Source: Desertivirga arenae
Lineage (GTDB): Bacteria > Bacteroidota > Bacteroidia > Sphingobacteriales > Sphingobacteriaceae
DNA: 64,000 nt
Direction of reading: 5' to 3'
Assembly (NCBI RefSeq): GCF_017355785.1
Contig: NZ_JAFEWE010000001.1
Location: forward strand, 310,001 to 374,000
This document shows, in pieces, positions 25,660-33,406 of this stretch (within the stretch, counting starts at the first letter, position 1; every line of letters starts with the position of its first letter). The notes below the pieces were generated by a model. The model made no database searches, was not told the origin of the DNA, and saw only the letters and a list, made by a program, of their open reading frames with translations. The translations under genes were made by a program, and so were the position numbers.

Positions 25660-26215
25660 TTACTTCAACACCTTTTGCTCGAACTCCTTAATATCCCCAA
25701 CAGTATCAATGGTTACGGATTCCAGGAAATCCTCTCCAACTGGTTGAATCACTTTTAATCTTTCCTGAACAGGAATTTCTCTGTCCAGCCAGATCTTAGA
25801 ATCTTCTCTGGTTACGAAAGCAGGCATTCGGTCGTGGATTTTACCCCAGGCTGCTACTGCTTTGTGCGTGATCACCGTACAGCTGCTGATGATTCCCCGG
25901 TACCCTTGTTTACCCAATCCCTCCCAAGGCCAGCTAGGAGGGTCAGATCTTCACCCTTCTGCTTTATGAAATGCGGCTGTTTTTTCTTTTTCTTATGCTT
26001 GTCGTCGGCCCATTCATACAACTCCTCCCATTCGTAATAGCCATTCACCACCATCAAACAATGCCTTTTTCCTACCAGGGGCTTCCAGATGTTGGAGTTG
26101 AGAAGCTTATCATAACGGGCATTGAAAGTACTAAGTTTGACAGGGGCTTGCCGGTTTTAGGATCAGGCTGCGCGAAAGGAGGAAAAAAAGTCCATCTCTT
26201 ATAAAGTAATCTATT
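25660..26215 (-). pseudogene. SRAP/HMCES-type DNA-abasic-site protein, frameshifted and missing its start
   Basis: Parts of an SOS-response-associated peptidase (YedK/HMCES family) lie in three frames. RWTFFPPFAQPDPKTGKP comes first, then FNARYDKLLNSNIWKPL and CLMVVNGYYEWEEL with GLGRDWVNKGTGE, and then IISSCTVITHKA with KIHDRMPAFV. A single lost A after GAA near 25892 explains the second break (GE-IISSCTV). The first break is near 26140. The catalytic N-terminal Met-Cys is not found. The family crosslinks abasic sites in single-stranded DNA. This copy cannot be active. Confidence 0.7.
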
Positions 26216-26316
26216 GAAGATTAAAATGGTGGAGCAGGATGCTCAGTTTCCTCGGCAGGGATTGATAAGGAGTTAATGAAGGTATGTCTCAATTTACCAT
26301 CAAACTGAATTTAATC

Positions 26317-26505
26317 CTACTTTTTCTTGATTGCCTTCAGTTCTGCCATAAAAGTCTCAGCGTCTTTTGACGTACGAATTGCGATAGATAAACCATCACG
26401 ACTTTGAGTTGCGTAACTATAAGTTATCTTCCCAGTTTTTTTATTTTGGTCAGACAGCCTTTTAATCTCAGCTATTTTTCCCTGGATGCGCGAATTCATA
26501 CTCAA
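26317..26505 (-). CDS. 62-aa hypothetical protein
   Basis: This small basic protein reads MSMNSRIQGKIAEIKRLSDQ, then a short beta hairpin (GKITYSYATQSRDGLSIAIRTS) and a C-terminal helix ending KAIKKK. It starts 6 bp after the stop of the broken gene 26512-27063 on the same strand, so the pair was probably a two-gene operon. No family is recognised; size and pairing would allow a toxin-antitoxin-like module, but there is no direct evidence. Confidence 0.5.
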   Translation of the reverse strand: MSMNSRIQGKIAEIKRLSDQNKKTGKITYSYATQSRDGLSIAIRTSKDAETFMAELKAIKKK

Positions 26506-26511
26506 ATATAC

Positions 26512-27063
26512 TTAATCTTTCAATTGAAACATATAATATCTATAAAGATCATGCCGGTTCCGGGTATAGTCAAAGGCTTCCGGCCGGGGTTTGAAAAAAG
26601 GATTACCATTATAATCACGCTCGATATCTGTCTTATTTCGTAGTAACTTTACATACCAATCAACTCCAATTGTCATAAAATATTCATCCATTACTCTCTT
26701 GTTGGTTATAAACATACTATGATAAAGTATTGCCCTTAGATCATCTGACCCATCTAAACCAATAAGCGTTTCCGGAAAATCTATTAGAAAGGTAAGTGCG
26801 AATAAAATTGCTGTTGAAAAAACACGGCTCGAATCCCTATGTCTTAATCTGATACTATCATTAATCCTTTCTGCACCTTCTGGGGGGCCCATAGCCAGAT
26901 TTTAAACGTTCCTTAATAACGGATCTGGATGAGGACTAAATACTATGCGCATTAGAACACTGTACCCATCAGTTTGAGGAGAAACAAATTCCGCAACGCT
27001 GAGCGCTGATTCTATAATAACTGAATCTAAATTGTACGTCTTGTCTAAATTTATATTAATCAT
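26512..27063 (-). pseudogene. Conserved hypothetical protein (DUF6934-like) interrupted by an in-frame TAA
   Basis: An ATG at 27063 opens a frame, MININLDKTYNLDSV to DPLLRNV, that meets a TAA at codon 54. The same frame then continues NLAMGPPEGAERINDSIRLRHRDSSRVFSTAILFALTFL in pattern to a stop at 26512. In the Bacteroidota family I have in mind the sentence runs through (VYNLA), so TAA probably replaced a Tyr codon. The second half alone would lack the N-terminal domain. The family name is uncertain; the in-frame interruption is direct. Confidence 0.6.
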
Positions 27064-27309
27064 TCAATCCTTTATTCCATTATGATTAAGGTAATTCCGA
27101 AATACAAAAGTCCAGGCTAAGGGAGCACCGTGCTTTTGTATAATTCATCCGTGCTGCTATAGGAACAGCATTACACTAAATGAATACGCCAGTTTCTCTC
27201 ATCCTAGTGCACTCTTATCACTTAATTGAGCAAGACTGATAAAGCAGCTACGCTCTCTACCGTTAAGTTCTAACCATAGAAAGCGCAGCCATTTCTTACC
27301 AGTACTTGC

Positions 27310-27951
27310 TTAAAAAAGCCCTGTAGCTTTGAAAACCAGATCCACCACCCAGTCAATCCCCTTCTCAACGCTATCTCTGCCTTCTTTAGTGTTAATATCT
27401 ACACCACAGAAGGTTGAACCGTTATTGATGGCATGTAAGATCAGGTAGTAAATACCCGCTGTTAGCAGGGCCATTACCGTACGAATATTAAGACCGGATT
27501 TTATAAATATCGGGTCTATTTTTTCAAAGATATCTTCACCTAATAATTCCCTAACGCGGGCGATACTTTGTAAAAGCTCCTCCTCCTCTCCACAAATCTC
27601 TGCCAGTATTATAAGCTGGGCTTCTTTGTTTTCGTAATAATAGTTGAACTGATTTTTTAATATCGTTGCGACAACTAAGGGGTAATTTTTAATGTCAATT
27701 ACATTATTTATTGATTGCCGAATCTCGTTCTTATATTTTATCCAATAGTCTCTATCTGCAATATATGCATCCAGCAGTCCGTCACGTGATCCGAAATACC
27801 GGTTAATTAGATTCTTGTCATAACCCGCTTTTCTGGCTATATTGTTAAGTCCTAAACCCTTAACTCCGTCTTTTATAAAAATCTCCCCAACTGTTTCGAT
27901 AAGTCTCGCCATTGTTAAATCTTTGTTCCTGCTTTGTTTAAAATCCATCAT
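27310..27951 (-). CDS. TetR/AcrR family transcriptional regulator
   Basis: This 213-aa protein has an N-terminal TetR HTH (residues about 14-60: ARLIETVGEIFIKDGVKGLGLNNIARKAGYDKNLINRYFGSRDGLL in pattern), followed by a helical ligand and dimer domain with GLNIRTVMALLTAGIYYLILHA. It lies 30 bp downstream of the oxoamine synthase gene on the same strand, so it is likely made from the same message and controls it. Confidence 0.88.
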   Translation of the reverse strand: MMDFKQSRNKDLTMARLIETVGEIFIKDGVKGLGLNNIARKAGYDKNLINRYFGSRDGLLDAYIADRDYWIKYKNEIRQSINNVIDIKNYPLVVATILKNQFNYYYENKEAQLIILAEICGEEEELLQSIARVRELLGEDIFEKIDPIFIKSGLNIRTVMALLTAGIYYLILHAINNGSTFCGVDINTKEGRDSVEKGIDWVVDLVFKATGLF

Positions 27952-27981
27952 AGTTTTTAATGATTAATGTGAATTGAATAT

Positions 27982-29226
27982 TTAATGAATTATTGTTTTT
28001 ACTTTTTGGAATGCATTCAAAGCTTTATCCAGCTGCTCGGTGGTATGAGTAGCCATAACAGAAAGCCTAATGCGGGCGTCTTTTCGGGAGACAGCAGGAT
28101 ACATAATTGGGTTGACGTATATTCCTGCATTTAGAAGAATGCGCGCCGATTCTGCGTTTAGTACAGGATCGCCTATTTTAACCGGGATTATCGCCGATTG
28201 TGTATTTCCTATATTGAAGCCAAGATCAAGCAATCCCTTTTTCAGATAGTCTATGTTATTCCACAAGCGGTTCATCCATTGGGGTTCCTCATCGATAAGG
28301 TCAATTGCTCTTATTATTCCATGTACTGCTGGGGTTGCCGTTACAGAAAACAAGTGCTGTCGGGATTGATATTTAAGGTAATTTATGATCTCAGGTTTGG
28401 CGATAACATATCCACCAATATTGCCAAAGGTTTTGCTAAAGGTTCCAGTGATCATATCAATCTCCTGAAAGAGGTTATACACTTCAATCAGTCCCCGGCC
28501 TGTTTTTCCTAATACACCTGTTCCGTGTGCATCATCTACAATTAAAAAAGCTTTGTATGCTTTAGTGAGCTCAACGATCTGTTTTATTGGAGCGAGGTCT
28601 CCGTTCTGACTATAAACGCCATCGATAACTACGGCACGGGTACGGTAAGTACCTTTTGTATTTTGAAGGATCCTTTCCAGGGCATCCAGGTTATTGTGAG
28701 GAAAGGTTTTAACATTGGTGTAAGCGCAGCCTTCGTACATACTGGCATGTACTGCCATGTCAAGAATAGCGATATCCTGCTTCCTCAGTAAACTCATCAG
28801 TGAAGCACTGTTGGCTGTATAGCCAGTGGTATAAAGAATAGCATCTTTCCGTTTAAAAAAGGCAGCTATTTTATCTTCCAGAATCTGGTGGTAGCTAAAG
28901 TGGCCTCCTATCGCCGGCGAAGCACCAGAACCTGCCCCAAATTTCTCCACTCCTTTTATCACCGCCTCTTTCACTTTAGGGTGTTGGGAAAAGCCAAGGT
29001 AATCGTTCGAAACGAAGCTTACCATTCTTCTTGGTTTTGAACTTCCTTCAACATGTACATCCATTTCAGGCGAACAGGGACTGCTGGAAAGTAAACGGTA
29101 ATTGAGGCGATCCTGACTTTTCAGGTAGCTTAAGAATTGTGTAAAGTAAGCTGAACGTTCATAAACATTAAGACCAGGAACATCTTCGAAGTCTTTAAAG
29201 CTGGCAGAGTAAAAGTCGATAGACAT
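27982..29226 (-). CDS. Alpha-oxoamine synthase family PLP enzyme (BioF/serine palmitoyltransferase-like)
   Basis: This 414-aa enzyme has the fold-type I signatures. His160 in AVHASMYEG stacks on PLP, Asp231 and His234 lie in DDAHGTG, and the Schiff-base Lys265 lies in GTFSKTFGNIGG. The family condenses an acyl-CoA with an amino acid and includes BioF, KBL, Spt and the autoinducer synthase CqsA. The first 60 residues differ from the Sphingobacterium serine palmitoyltransferase, and no biotin genes are nearby, so the substrate cannot be named. It is followed by a TetR gene, which suggests that its product or substrate is a sensed ligand. Confidence 0.82.
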   Translation of the reverse strand: MSIDFYSASFKDFEDVPGLNVYERSAYFTQFLSYLKSQDRLNYRLLSSSPCSPEMDVHVEGSSKPRRMVSFVSNDYLGFSQHPKVKEAVIKGVEKFGAGSGASPAIGGHFSYHQILEDKIAAFFKRKDAILYTTGYTANSASLMSLLRKQDIAILDMAVHASMYEGCAYTNVKTFPHNNLDALERILQNTKGTYRTRAVVIDGVYSQNGDLAPIKQIVELTKAYKAFLIVDDAHGTGVLGKTGRGLIEVYNLFQEIDMITGTFSKTFGNIGGYVIAKPEIINYLKYQSRQHLFSVTATPAVHGIIRAIDLIDEEPQWMNRLWNNIDYLKKGLLDLGFNIGNTQSAIIPVKIGDPVLNAESARILLNAGIYVNPIMYPAVSRKDARIRLSVMATHTTEQLDKALNAFQKVKTIIH

Positions 29227-29548
29227 TTTGATATGATTTTAGGATTTTGTTTCCTAAAACTACCAGGCTTATGTTAATAAAACTATGACTTTTCTCACTT
29301 TTGTAATTTTTTTTAACAATTATTTAATATTAATAATAGAAAAAGTTGAAAACATAAAGCTATCGGTCAATTTTGACTTAAAAAGCGACCTAGTGAAAAG
29401 ATATCCCTATTTATGGGTTTAAAAATACTATAACTGAAAGGGAAAACCTGACGAACTCTCAAAACTGCATGTGACAATCACTAATAGCCAGGATTAGGCG
29501 AATAAATGTCTTAGCATTGAGATAATAGTTCAGTATTTTCCAAACCAA
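29227..29548. other. Promoter region of the oxoamine synthase gene, otherwise empty
   Basis: These 322 A/T-rich bases lie between the start of the oxoamine synthase gene and the end of the CPBP protease gene. I find no gene and no clear hairpin. Confidence 0.45.
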
Positions 29549-30262
29549 CTAGGTTACCTTCATTCTGAACAAAATAAGCCACAAGGTAGACAAGCTTATG
29601 CAAAAGAAAACAAGACTATTAATTGGGTTCATTGTAGGTATTATAGTTGTTGTAAGTAGGACAGCTGAAATGTTTGTAACACTATGCGCAATAATAGAAG
29701 TTAACAAGTTTCCTGATTTGAGATAGATATATCCGAATACAATCCCCGCAAAAATATGGCCAGTAAAATTTAGTAATGCCCGAGTGTCGAAGGGGAAGCT
29801 TAAATGAAACAATGCAAAGAGTATTGAAATAAATAGTAAACGAAAAAACGTATTGTTTACAACTAATACCTCTTTAAGTAGCACCCCTCTGAAAATAATT
29901 TCTTCATAAATTGGAGCAATAAGTATTGAAAGAAGGATGGGACTAAGAGGTAATTGATTATTTATATCTAGATACTGGAACGGAAGGATGAAATTCTTCA
30001 TCGTAGAAACCGATAAAAACAATAAGATACCACAAACTAAACCATAACCAACCTGAACACTCCTAACTGGGGTAAAAGTCAAATTAAACTTTTTCCATAA
30101 ATAAATTGCAACAACAGAGTTATAAACGGTGGCAGTAGTTAATCTTACAAACTCCTTATAAGAGCCGGATAAAAAAAAAGTTGGAATAGTACAGAAAATA
30201 GCCATCCCTATTAAAATTAGAATGGCTATTAAAGTTACTCTTAAATATTTAGAAATGATCAT
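29549..30262 (-). CDS. CPBP family intramembrane metalloprotease (Abi-like)
   Basis: This 237-aa protein has about seven hydrophobic segments and the three CPBP motifs: EEIIFR (Glu120, Glu121, Arg125), FALFH (Phe149, His153) and HSVTN (His193, Asn197). Family members are Rce1/Abi-type proteases of the cytoplasmic membrane; several help to mature peptides or protect bacteriocin producers. Its ATG overlaps the TGA of a broken upstream gene (ATGA), so it was the second gene of an operon. No prenylated or bacteriocin substrate is visible. Confidence 0.85.
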   Translation of the reverse strand: MIISKYLRVTLIAILILIGMAIFCTIPTFFLSGSYKEFVRLTTATVYNSVVAIYLWKKFNLTFTPVRSVQVGYGLVCGILLFLSVSTMKNFILPFQYLDINNQLPLSPILLSILIAPIYEEIIFRGVLLKEVLVVNNTFFRLLFISILFALFHLSFPFDTRALLNFTGHIFAGIVFGYIYLKSGNLLTSIIAHSVTNISAVLLTTTIIPTMNPINSLVFFCISLSTLWLILFRMKVT

Positions 30263-30565
30263 GCTGCCACATTTTCAAAAGTTCGTCCCTTGGGCCCATC
30301 TTCAAATGAATTTGATGCAATCTCCTCCATTACGTTGCTGATATCGTTATAATCTTCAGGAACAGGGGAATTTTCAAGTGGACAGTTCCATCATTCATAC
30401 AAAGCATCATAAAATGCGCCTGATACTTGGTACCATGTCTCCCCTCCTGCATAAGATTCTTTTCAATTTATAAATACAAAGATAAACCTGAGACTTCCCT
30501 TTGTTTCTTTTTTCTTCTTCTTGCGCAGTAATGAAAAAGCCATCATAGTAGCTCTGGTAGCTCAT
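30259..30565 (-). pseudogene. Frameshifted gene upstream of the CPBP protease
   Basis: Three frames carry consecutive pieces of one small protein. MSYQSYYDGFFITAQ starts at 30565. The next piece is EKNLMQEGRHGTKYQAHFMM (in part), and the last is PVPEDYNDISNVMEEIA then FEDGPKGRTFENVAA with stop at 30259. The last stop overlaps the CPBP start as ATGA, a translational-coupling arrangement that supports a former real gene. I do not recognise the family. Confidence 0.5.
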
Positions 30566-30604
30566 GCTTTTCCGTTCTGATTAAATCTATTAAAGCCGTA
30601 AGAC

Positions 30605-31237
30605 CTACTCTATATAAGTTATAAATTGCTCTGGCAATTGCCGAACTTTTTTCATTTTAACCAACCAGTCGTTTTGTTCATCCCGATAACCAAGGGGTAA
30701 AAGAACAGTGCTCTTTAACTCTAATTTATCCAAATCCAAAAGCTTATCCAGATCTTTATTAACAAAGCCTTCGATTGGAGTTGCATCAACCTTCTGTTCG
30801 GCAGCGGCCGCTATCGCCATACCAAATGCAATATAGCTTTGCTTCGCTGCATGCTGCGCCTGCCAGTCGGTTCCAAGTGGTAAATATAGATCCAGTAGTT
30901 GTTTTTTGTAGTCATCCATCGTGCCGGGAGGTAAGCCCCGTTCTTTTACAATAAAATTGAAAACGTTTGAAATCCGTTCATCGCTATATCCATTCCAGGC
31001 AGCAAATACTAAAAGATGTGAGCAATCAGTAATCTGAGTTTGATTGTATGCTATCTTTTTTATTTCTTCTAATAGTTCCTTATTAGCGATCACAAAAATT
31101 TGATAGGGCTGTAAACCAGAGGATGATGGAGCTAACCGGGCCGCTTCAAGGATGTAGTCGAGCTTTTCTTTAGAAACCTTTGATCCATTCATCTTTTTTG
31201 TGGCGTAACGCCAGTTTAAATCTTGTAGTAAACCCAT
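30605..31237 (-). CDS. NAD(P)H-dependent nitroreductase-family oxidoreductase
   Basis: This is a flavin nitroreductase of the NfsB type. It has LNWRYATKKM at the start, EAARLAPSSSGLQPYQIFVI for FMN binding, and AAKQSYIAFGMAIAAAAEQKVDATPIEGF in the second half. I chose the internal Met at 31237 (MGLLQDLNWRYATKK), as family members begin there; a further 8 codons upstream are open. It reduces quinones or nitro compounds using NAD(P)H. It is divergent from an HxlR regulator, a frequent pairing in which HxlR represses the reductase until an electrophile appears. Confidence 0.88.
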   Translation of the reverse strand: MGLLQDLNWRYATKKMNGSKVSKEKLDYILEAARLAPSSSGLQPYQIFVIANKELLEEIKKIAYNQTQITDCSHLLVFAAWNGYSDERISNVFNFIVKERGLPPGTMDDYKKQLLDLYLPLGTDWQAQHAAKQSYIAFGMAIAAAAEQKVDATPIEGFVNKDLDKLLDLDKLELKSTVLLPLGYRDEQNDWLVKMKKVRQLPEQFITYIE

Positions 31238-31284
31238 GTTATATTCTATTTTAGGATGCAAAGCTATAATCAGAGTAGTGCATT

Positions 31285-31300
31285 AGCTATTTTTGTAGCT
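31285..31300. promoter_or_regulatory. Inverted repeat over a -7 box between nitroreductase and HxlR genes
   Basis: AGCTA (31285-31289) and TAGCT (31296-31300) form a 5-bp inverted repeat around TTTTTG. The string TATTTTTG (31288-31295) fits the Bacteroidota -7 element TAnnTTTG on the plus strand. A protein bound there would block the HxlR promoter, so it is a candidate HxlR operator. No good -33 TTTG is seen at the expected spacing. Confidence 0.4.
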
Positions 31301-31341
31301 GGTAATAATGGTGACATTTGAGTCACCACCAATTTAATGAT

Positions 31342-31725
31342 ATGGATGAGCAGGATATACTTAATTCAGAAGAGTGCCGTAAACGGGTAATGGCAATTTA
31401 TGACGCAATGGACGTAATAAACGGTAAATGGAAAGTTTCGATCATGTCTTGTCTGTGTTTTAGTCCTAAGCGATATTCCCATCTGCTAAAGAAAATACTG
31501 GGCATTTCAGGTAAGGTGTTGAGCAGAGAGCTGAAAGATCTGGAAATGAACCAGCTGATTAAAAGAACAGAGGGAAGTGGTTACCCAAAAACGGTAATCT
31601 ATGAATTGACAGAGTATGGCGAAACTTTAAAAGAGGTTATTGATGTTATTGCTAATTGGGGGCTACAGCATCGGGAGCAGATCATCAGTAGTAGTAGAAA
31701 GAAAGTAGCTGATCTTCAAGAATAA
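31342..31725 (+). CDS. HxlR family transcriptional regulator
   Basis: This is a winged-helix protein of about 127 aa. It reads KRVMAIYDAMDVINGKWKVSIM, then KRYSHLLKKILGISGKVLSRELKDLEMNQLI in pattern, the wing with KRTEG, and YPKTVIYELTEYG. The ATG at 31342 is chosen; a TTG 24 bp upstream is less likely. HxlR proteins often sense electrophiles through cysteines; Cys at the start of the domain (EECRKR) and the pair SCLC are available. It faces the nitroreductase gene. Confidence 0.88.
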   Translation: MDEQDILNSEECRKRVMAIYDAMDVINGKWKVSIMSCLCFSPKRYSHLLKKILGISGKVLSRELKDLEMNQLIKRTEGSGYPKTVIYELTEYGETLKEVIDVIANWGLQHREQIISSSRKKVADLQE

Positions 31726-31910
31726 ATTACTGCTTCCCTTTTCAATAAGTTATCGATTCCTTTTAAAAATGTCCTATCACCAGGCCTTATATGGTGAACA
31801 ACAACAAACAAACGATCATCTTTAAAAAGTAGCTTCTTAGGATTAGCATCGGTAATAACAGGCAAACTTGCCGTAGGAGACACATTAATAACAATATGAT
31901 ATTAATTCGT

Positions 31911-32435
31911 TCATTTGACAATTTCTTTCTTCATCATAATGTCAGTCTGTTCATCTTCACCCAGCTTAAAAATATGCTTGTCAAAAGCCACAAAACCATT
32001 CTTTTGATAAAACCGGATCGCCCTGGTATTTTCCTCCCAAACGCCCAACCATAGGTAAGTTGCATTTAATTCCTCTGCTACCTGTACTGCTTTGTTGTAA
32101 AGTACTTGACCGACCTTTTTACCATGATATTTTGCAAGCACATAGATTCGCTCTATTTCAAATGCATGATCGTCTTGAGCCTCGGTTTGAGCGTTACCAG
32201 TATTCAACTTTAGATAACCAACCACTTCCTTATTAAGTAGTGCAAAGTAAAATTGAGACGCCCCATTATGTACTTCCCTGGTAAGCTTTTCTATTGAAAA
32301 GCCTTCGTCCAGATATTTGGCCATGTTTTCCTCGTTGTTACTATCGGAAAAGGTTTCTGCAAAAGTTTCCTTGGCAATACGTTGCAAAGCTTCTAAATCG
32401 TCTACGGTTACTTTCCTGATTTCTATTTCTTCCAT
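31911..32435 (-). CDS. GNAT family N-acetyltransferase (PaiA-like)
   Basis: This 174-aa protein has the GNAT fold. It has EIRKVTVDDLEALQRIAKETFAETF at the start, EIERIYVLAKYHGKKVGQVLYNKAV (acetyl-CoA binding loop with HGKKVGQ), and LWLGVWEENTRAIRFYQKNGF. These match spermidine or small-molecule acetyltransferases near PaiA. The substrate is unknown. It lies about 100 bp after the AraC gene of the mannan operon; whether it is co-transcribed is open. Confidence 0.88.
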   Translation of the reverse strand: MEEIEIRKVTVDDLEALQRIAKETFAETFSDSNNEENMAKYLDEGFSIEKLTREVHNGASQFYFALLNKEVVGYLKLNTGNAQTEAQDDHAFEIERIYVLAKYHGKKVGQVLYNKAVQVAEELNATYLWLGVWEENTRAIRFYQKNGFVAFDKHIFKLGEDEQTDIMMKKEIVK

Positions 32436-32533
32436 TATCGCTTGCTAAATGCTGCTTTTTCAAAACTGGGATTTTTTCTATTAACTCTACCAGCTTTTCT
32501 AAATTATTTGACAAAGGTTTAGCCATCATTACA

Positions 32534-33406
32534 TTAAATAAATTGCATCTTCGTTTGAAAACCTCTCCTATATTCTCTAGGAGTGCAGCCATTTTTACGC
32601 TTGAAAATGCGGTTGAAGTTAGAAAGATTCCGGAAGCCGCAGGCGCTGGATATTGTAGCAATTGGCTGCGAAGTTTCTATAAGCATTCGTGAAGCTTGAC
32701 TGAGACGTATTTTTGTAAGACTTTCTGTGAAAGTACAACCAGTATGTTTTTTAATAAACCGGCAGAAGCCTTCCTCTGTCATATTTGCCATCGAAGCCAT
32801 ATTTGACAAGGAAATCTGTTGCTCAAAACAGCAGTTCATAAGTTCTAAAGCATTTTCTATTATTCTGCTGGTATAATTTGAATTGCAGCCTGACTCATCA
32901 TCGTCATGTAAAACGGTTCGATAACCTTTTGCAAGAGAAAGTTCATTCAGTATGCCCATTATTTCTGCGAAGGCAACAAAGCCAGACTTTCCCTTCAAAG
33001 CCAGCATTCTAGGTAATACATTTAAAATTGAGTCCTTCGAGAAAGCAATTCCCTGAAAGCTTTTGTTCAACATTGCCTTCAGGTAGTTCATTTGACTTCG
33101 TTGCAGGAACTTGTCAGCAAAAAGGTCTGCCGGCCATTGAACACTAACTTCTATTATTTCAACACTGTTGCATGCCTTTCCCGTCCAGCCATGCATGAGA
33201 TCAGGCCCTAGCAGTACCATATCGAAATCGGTGATTGTTTCTTCTCTGCCTTCTACTACTCTCCTGGCACCTCCTGCATTTAGCAGTAAATGCAGTTCAT
33301 ATGTTGGATGGGAATGGGCAGGAACACTAATTGTGCTTTTGCTTCCCGAAAAAACTGCAAAGCAGTCGCCATTCTTAAATGGTGTTACTTCCTGAATTAG
33401 CTGCAT
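32534..33406 (-). CDS. AraC family transcriptional regulator (mannan operon)
   Basis: This 290-aa protein has an N-terminal cupin domain (HSHPTYELHLLLNAGG, about residues 32-46) and a C-terminal double-HTH AraC domain (about 190-285: ISLSNMASMANMTEEGFCRFIKKHTGCTF, then IATISSACGFRNLSNFNRIFKRKNG). Its ATG directly abuts the stop of the epimerase gene, so it is the last gene of the symporter-GH130-epimerase operon. A sugar product of the pathway is a likely ligand, by analogy to other cupin AraC regulators. A short piece of nearly the same DNA occurs at 54837-54893. Confidence 0.9.
   Translation of the reverse strand: MQLIQEVTPFKNGDCFAVFSGSKSTISVPAHSHPTYELHLLLNAGGARRVVEGREETITDFDMVLLGPDLMHGWTGKACNSVEIIEVSVQWPADLFADKFLQRSQMNYLKAMLNKSFQGIAFSKDSILNVLPRMLALKGKSGFVAFAEIMGILNELSLAKGYRTVLHDDDESGCNSNYTSRIIENALELMNCCFEQQISLSNMASMANMTEEGFCRFIKKHTGCTFTESLTKIRLSQASRMLIETSQPIATISSACGFRNLSNFNRIFKRKNGCTPREYRRGFQTKMQFI

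Noticed and set aside
27982-29226. Naming the enzyme BioF or serine palmitoyltransferase
   Set aside because: The PLP motifs are shared by all oxoamine synthases, the N-terminus differs from known Sphingobacterium Spt, and there are no biotin genes nearby.
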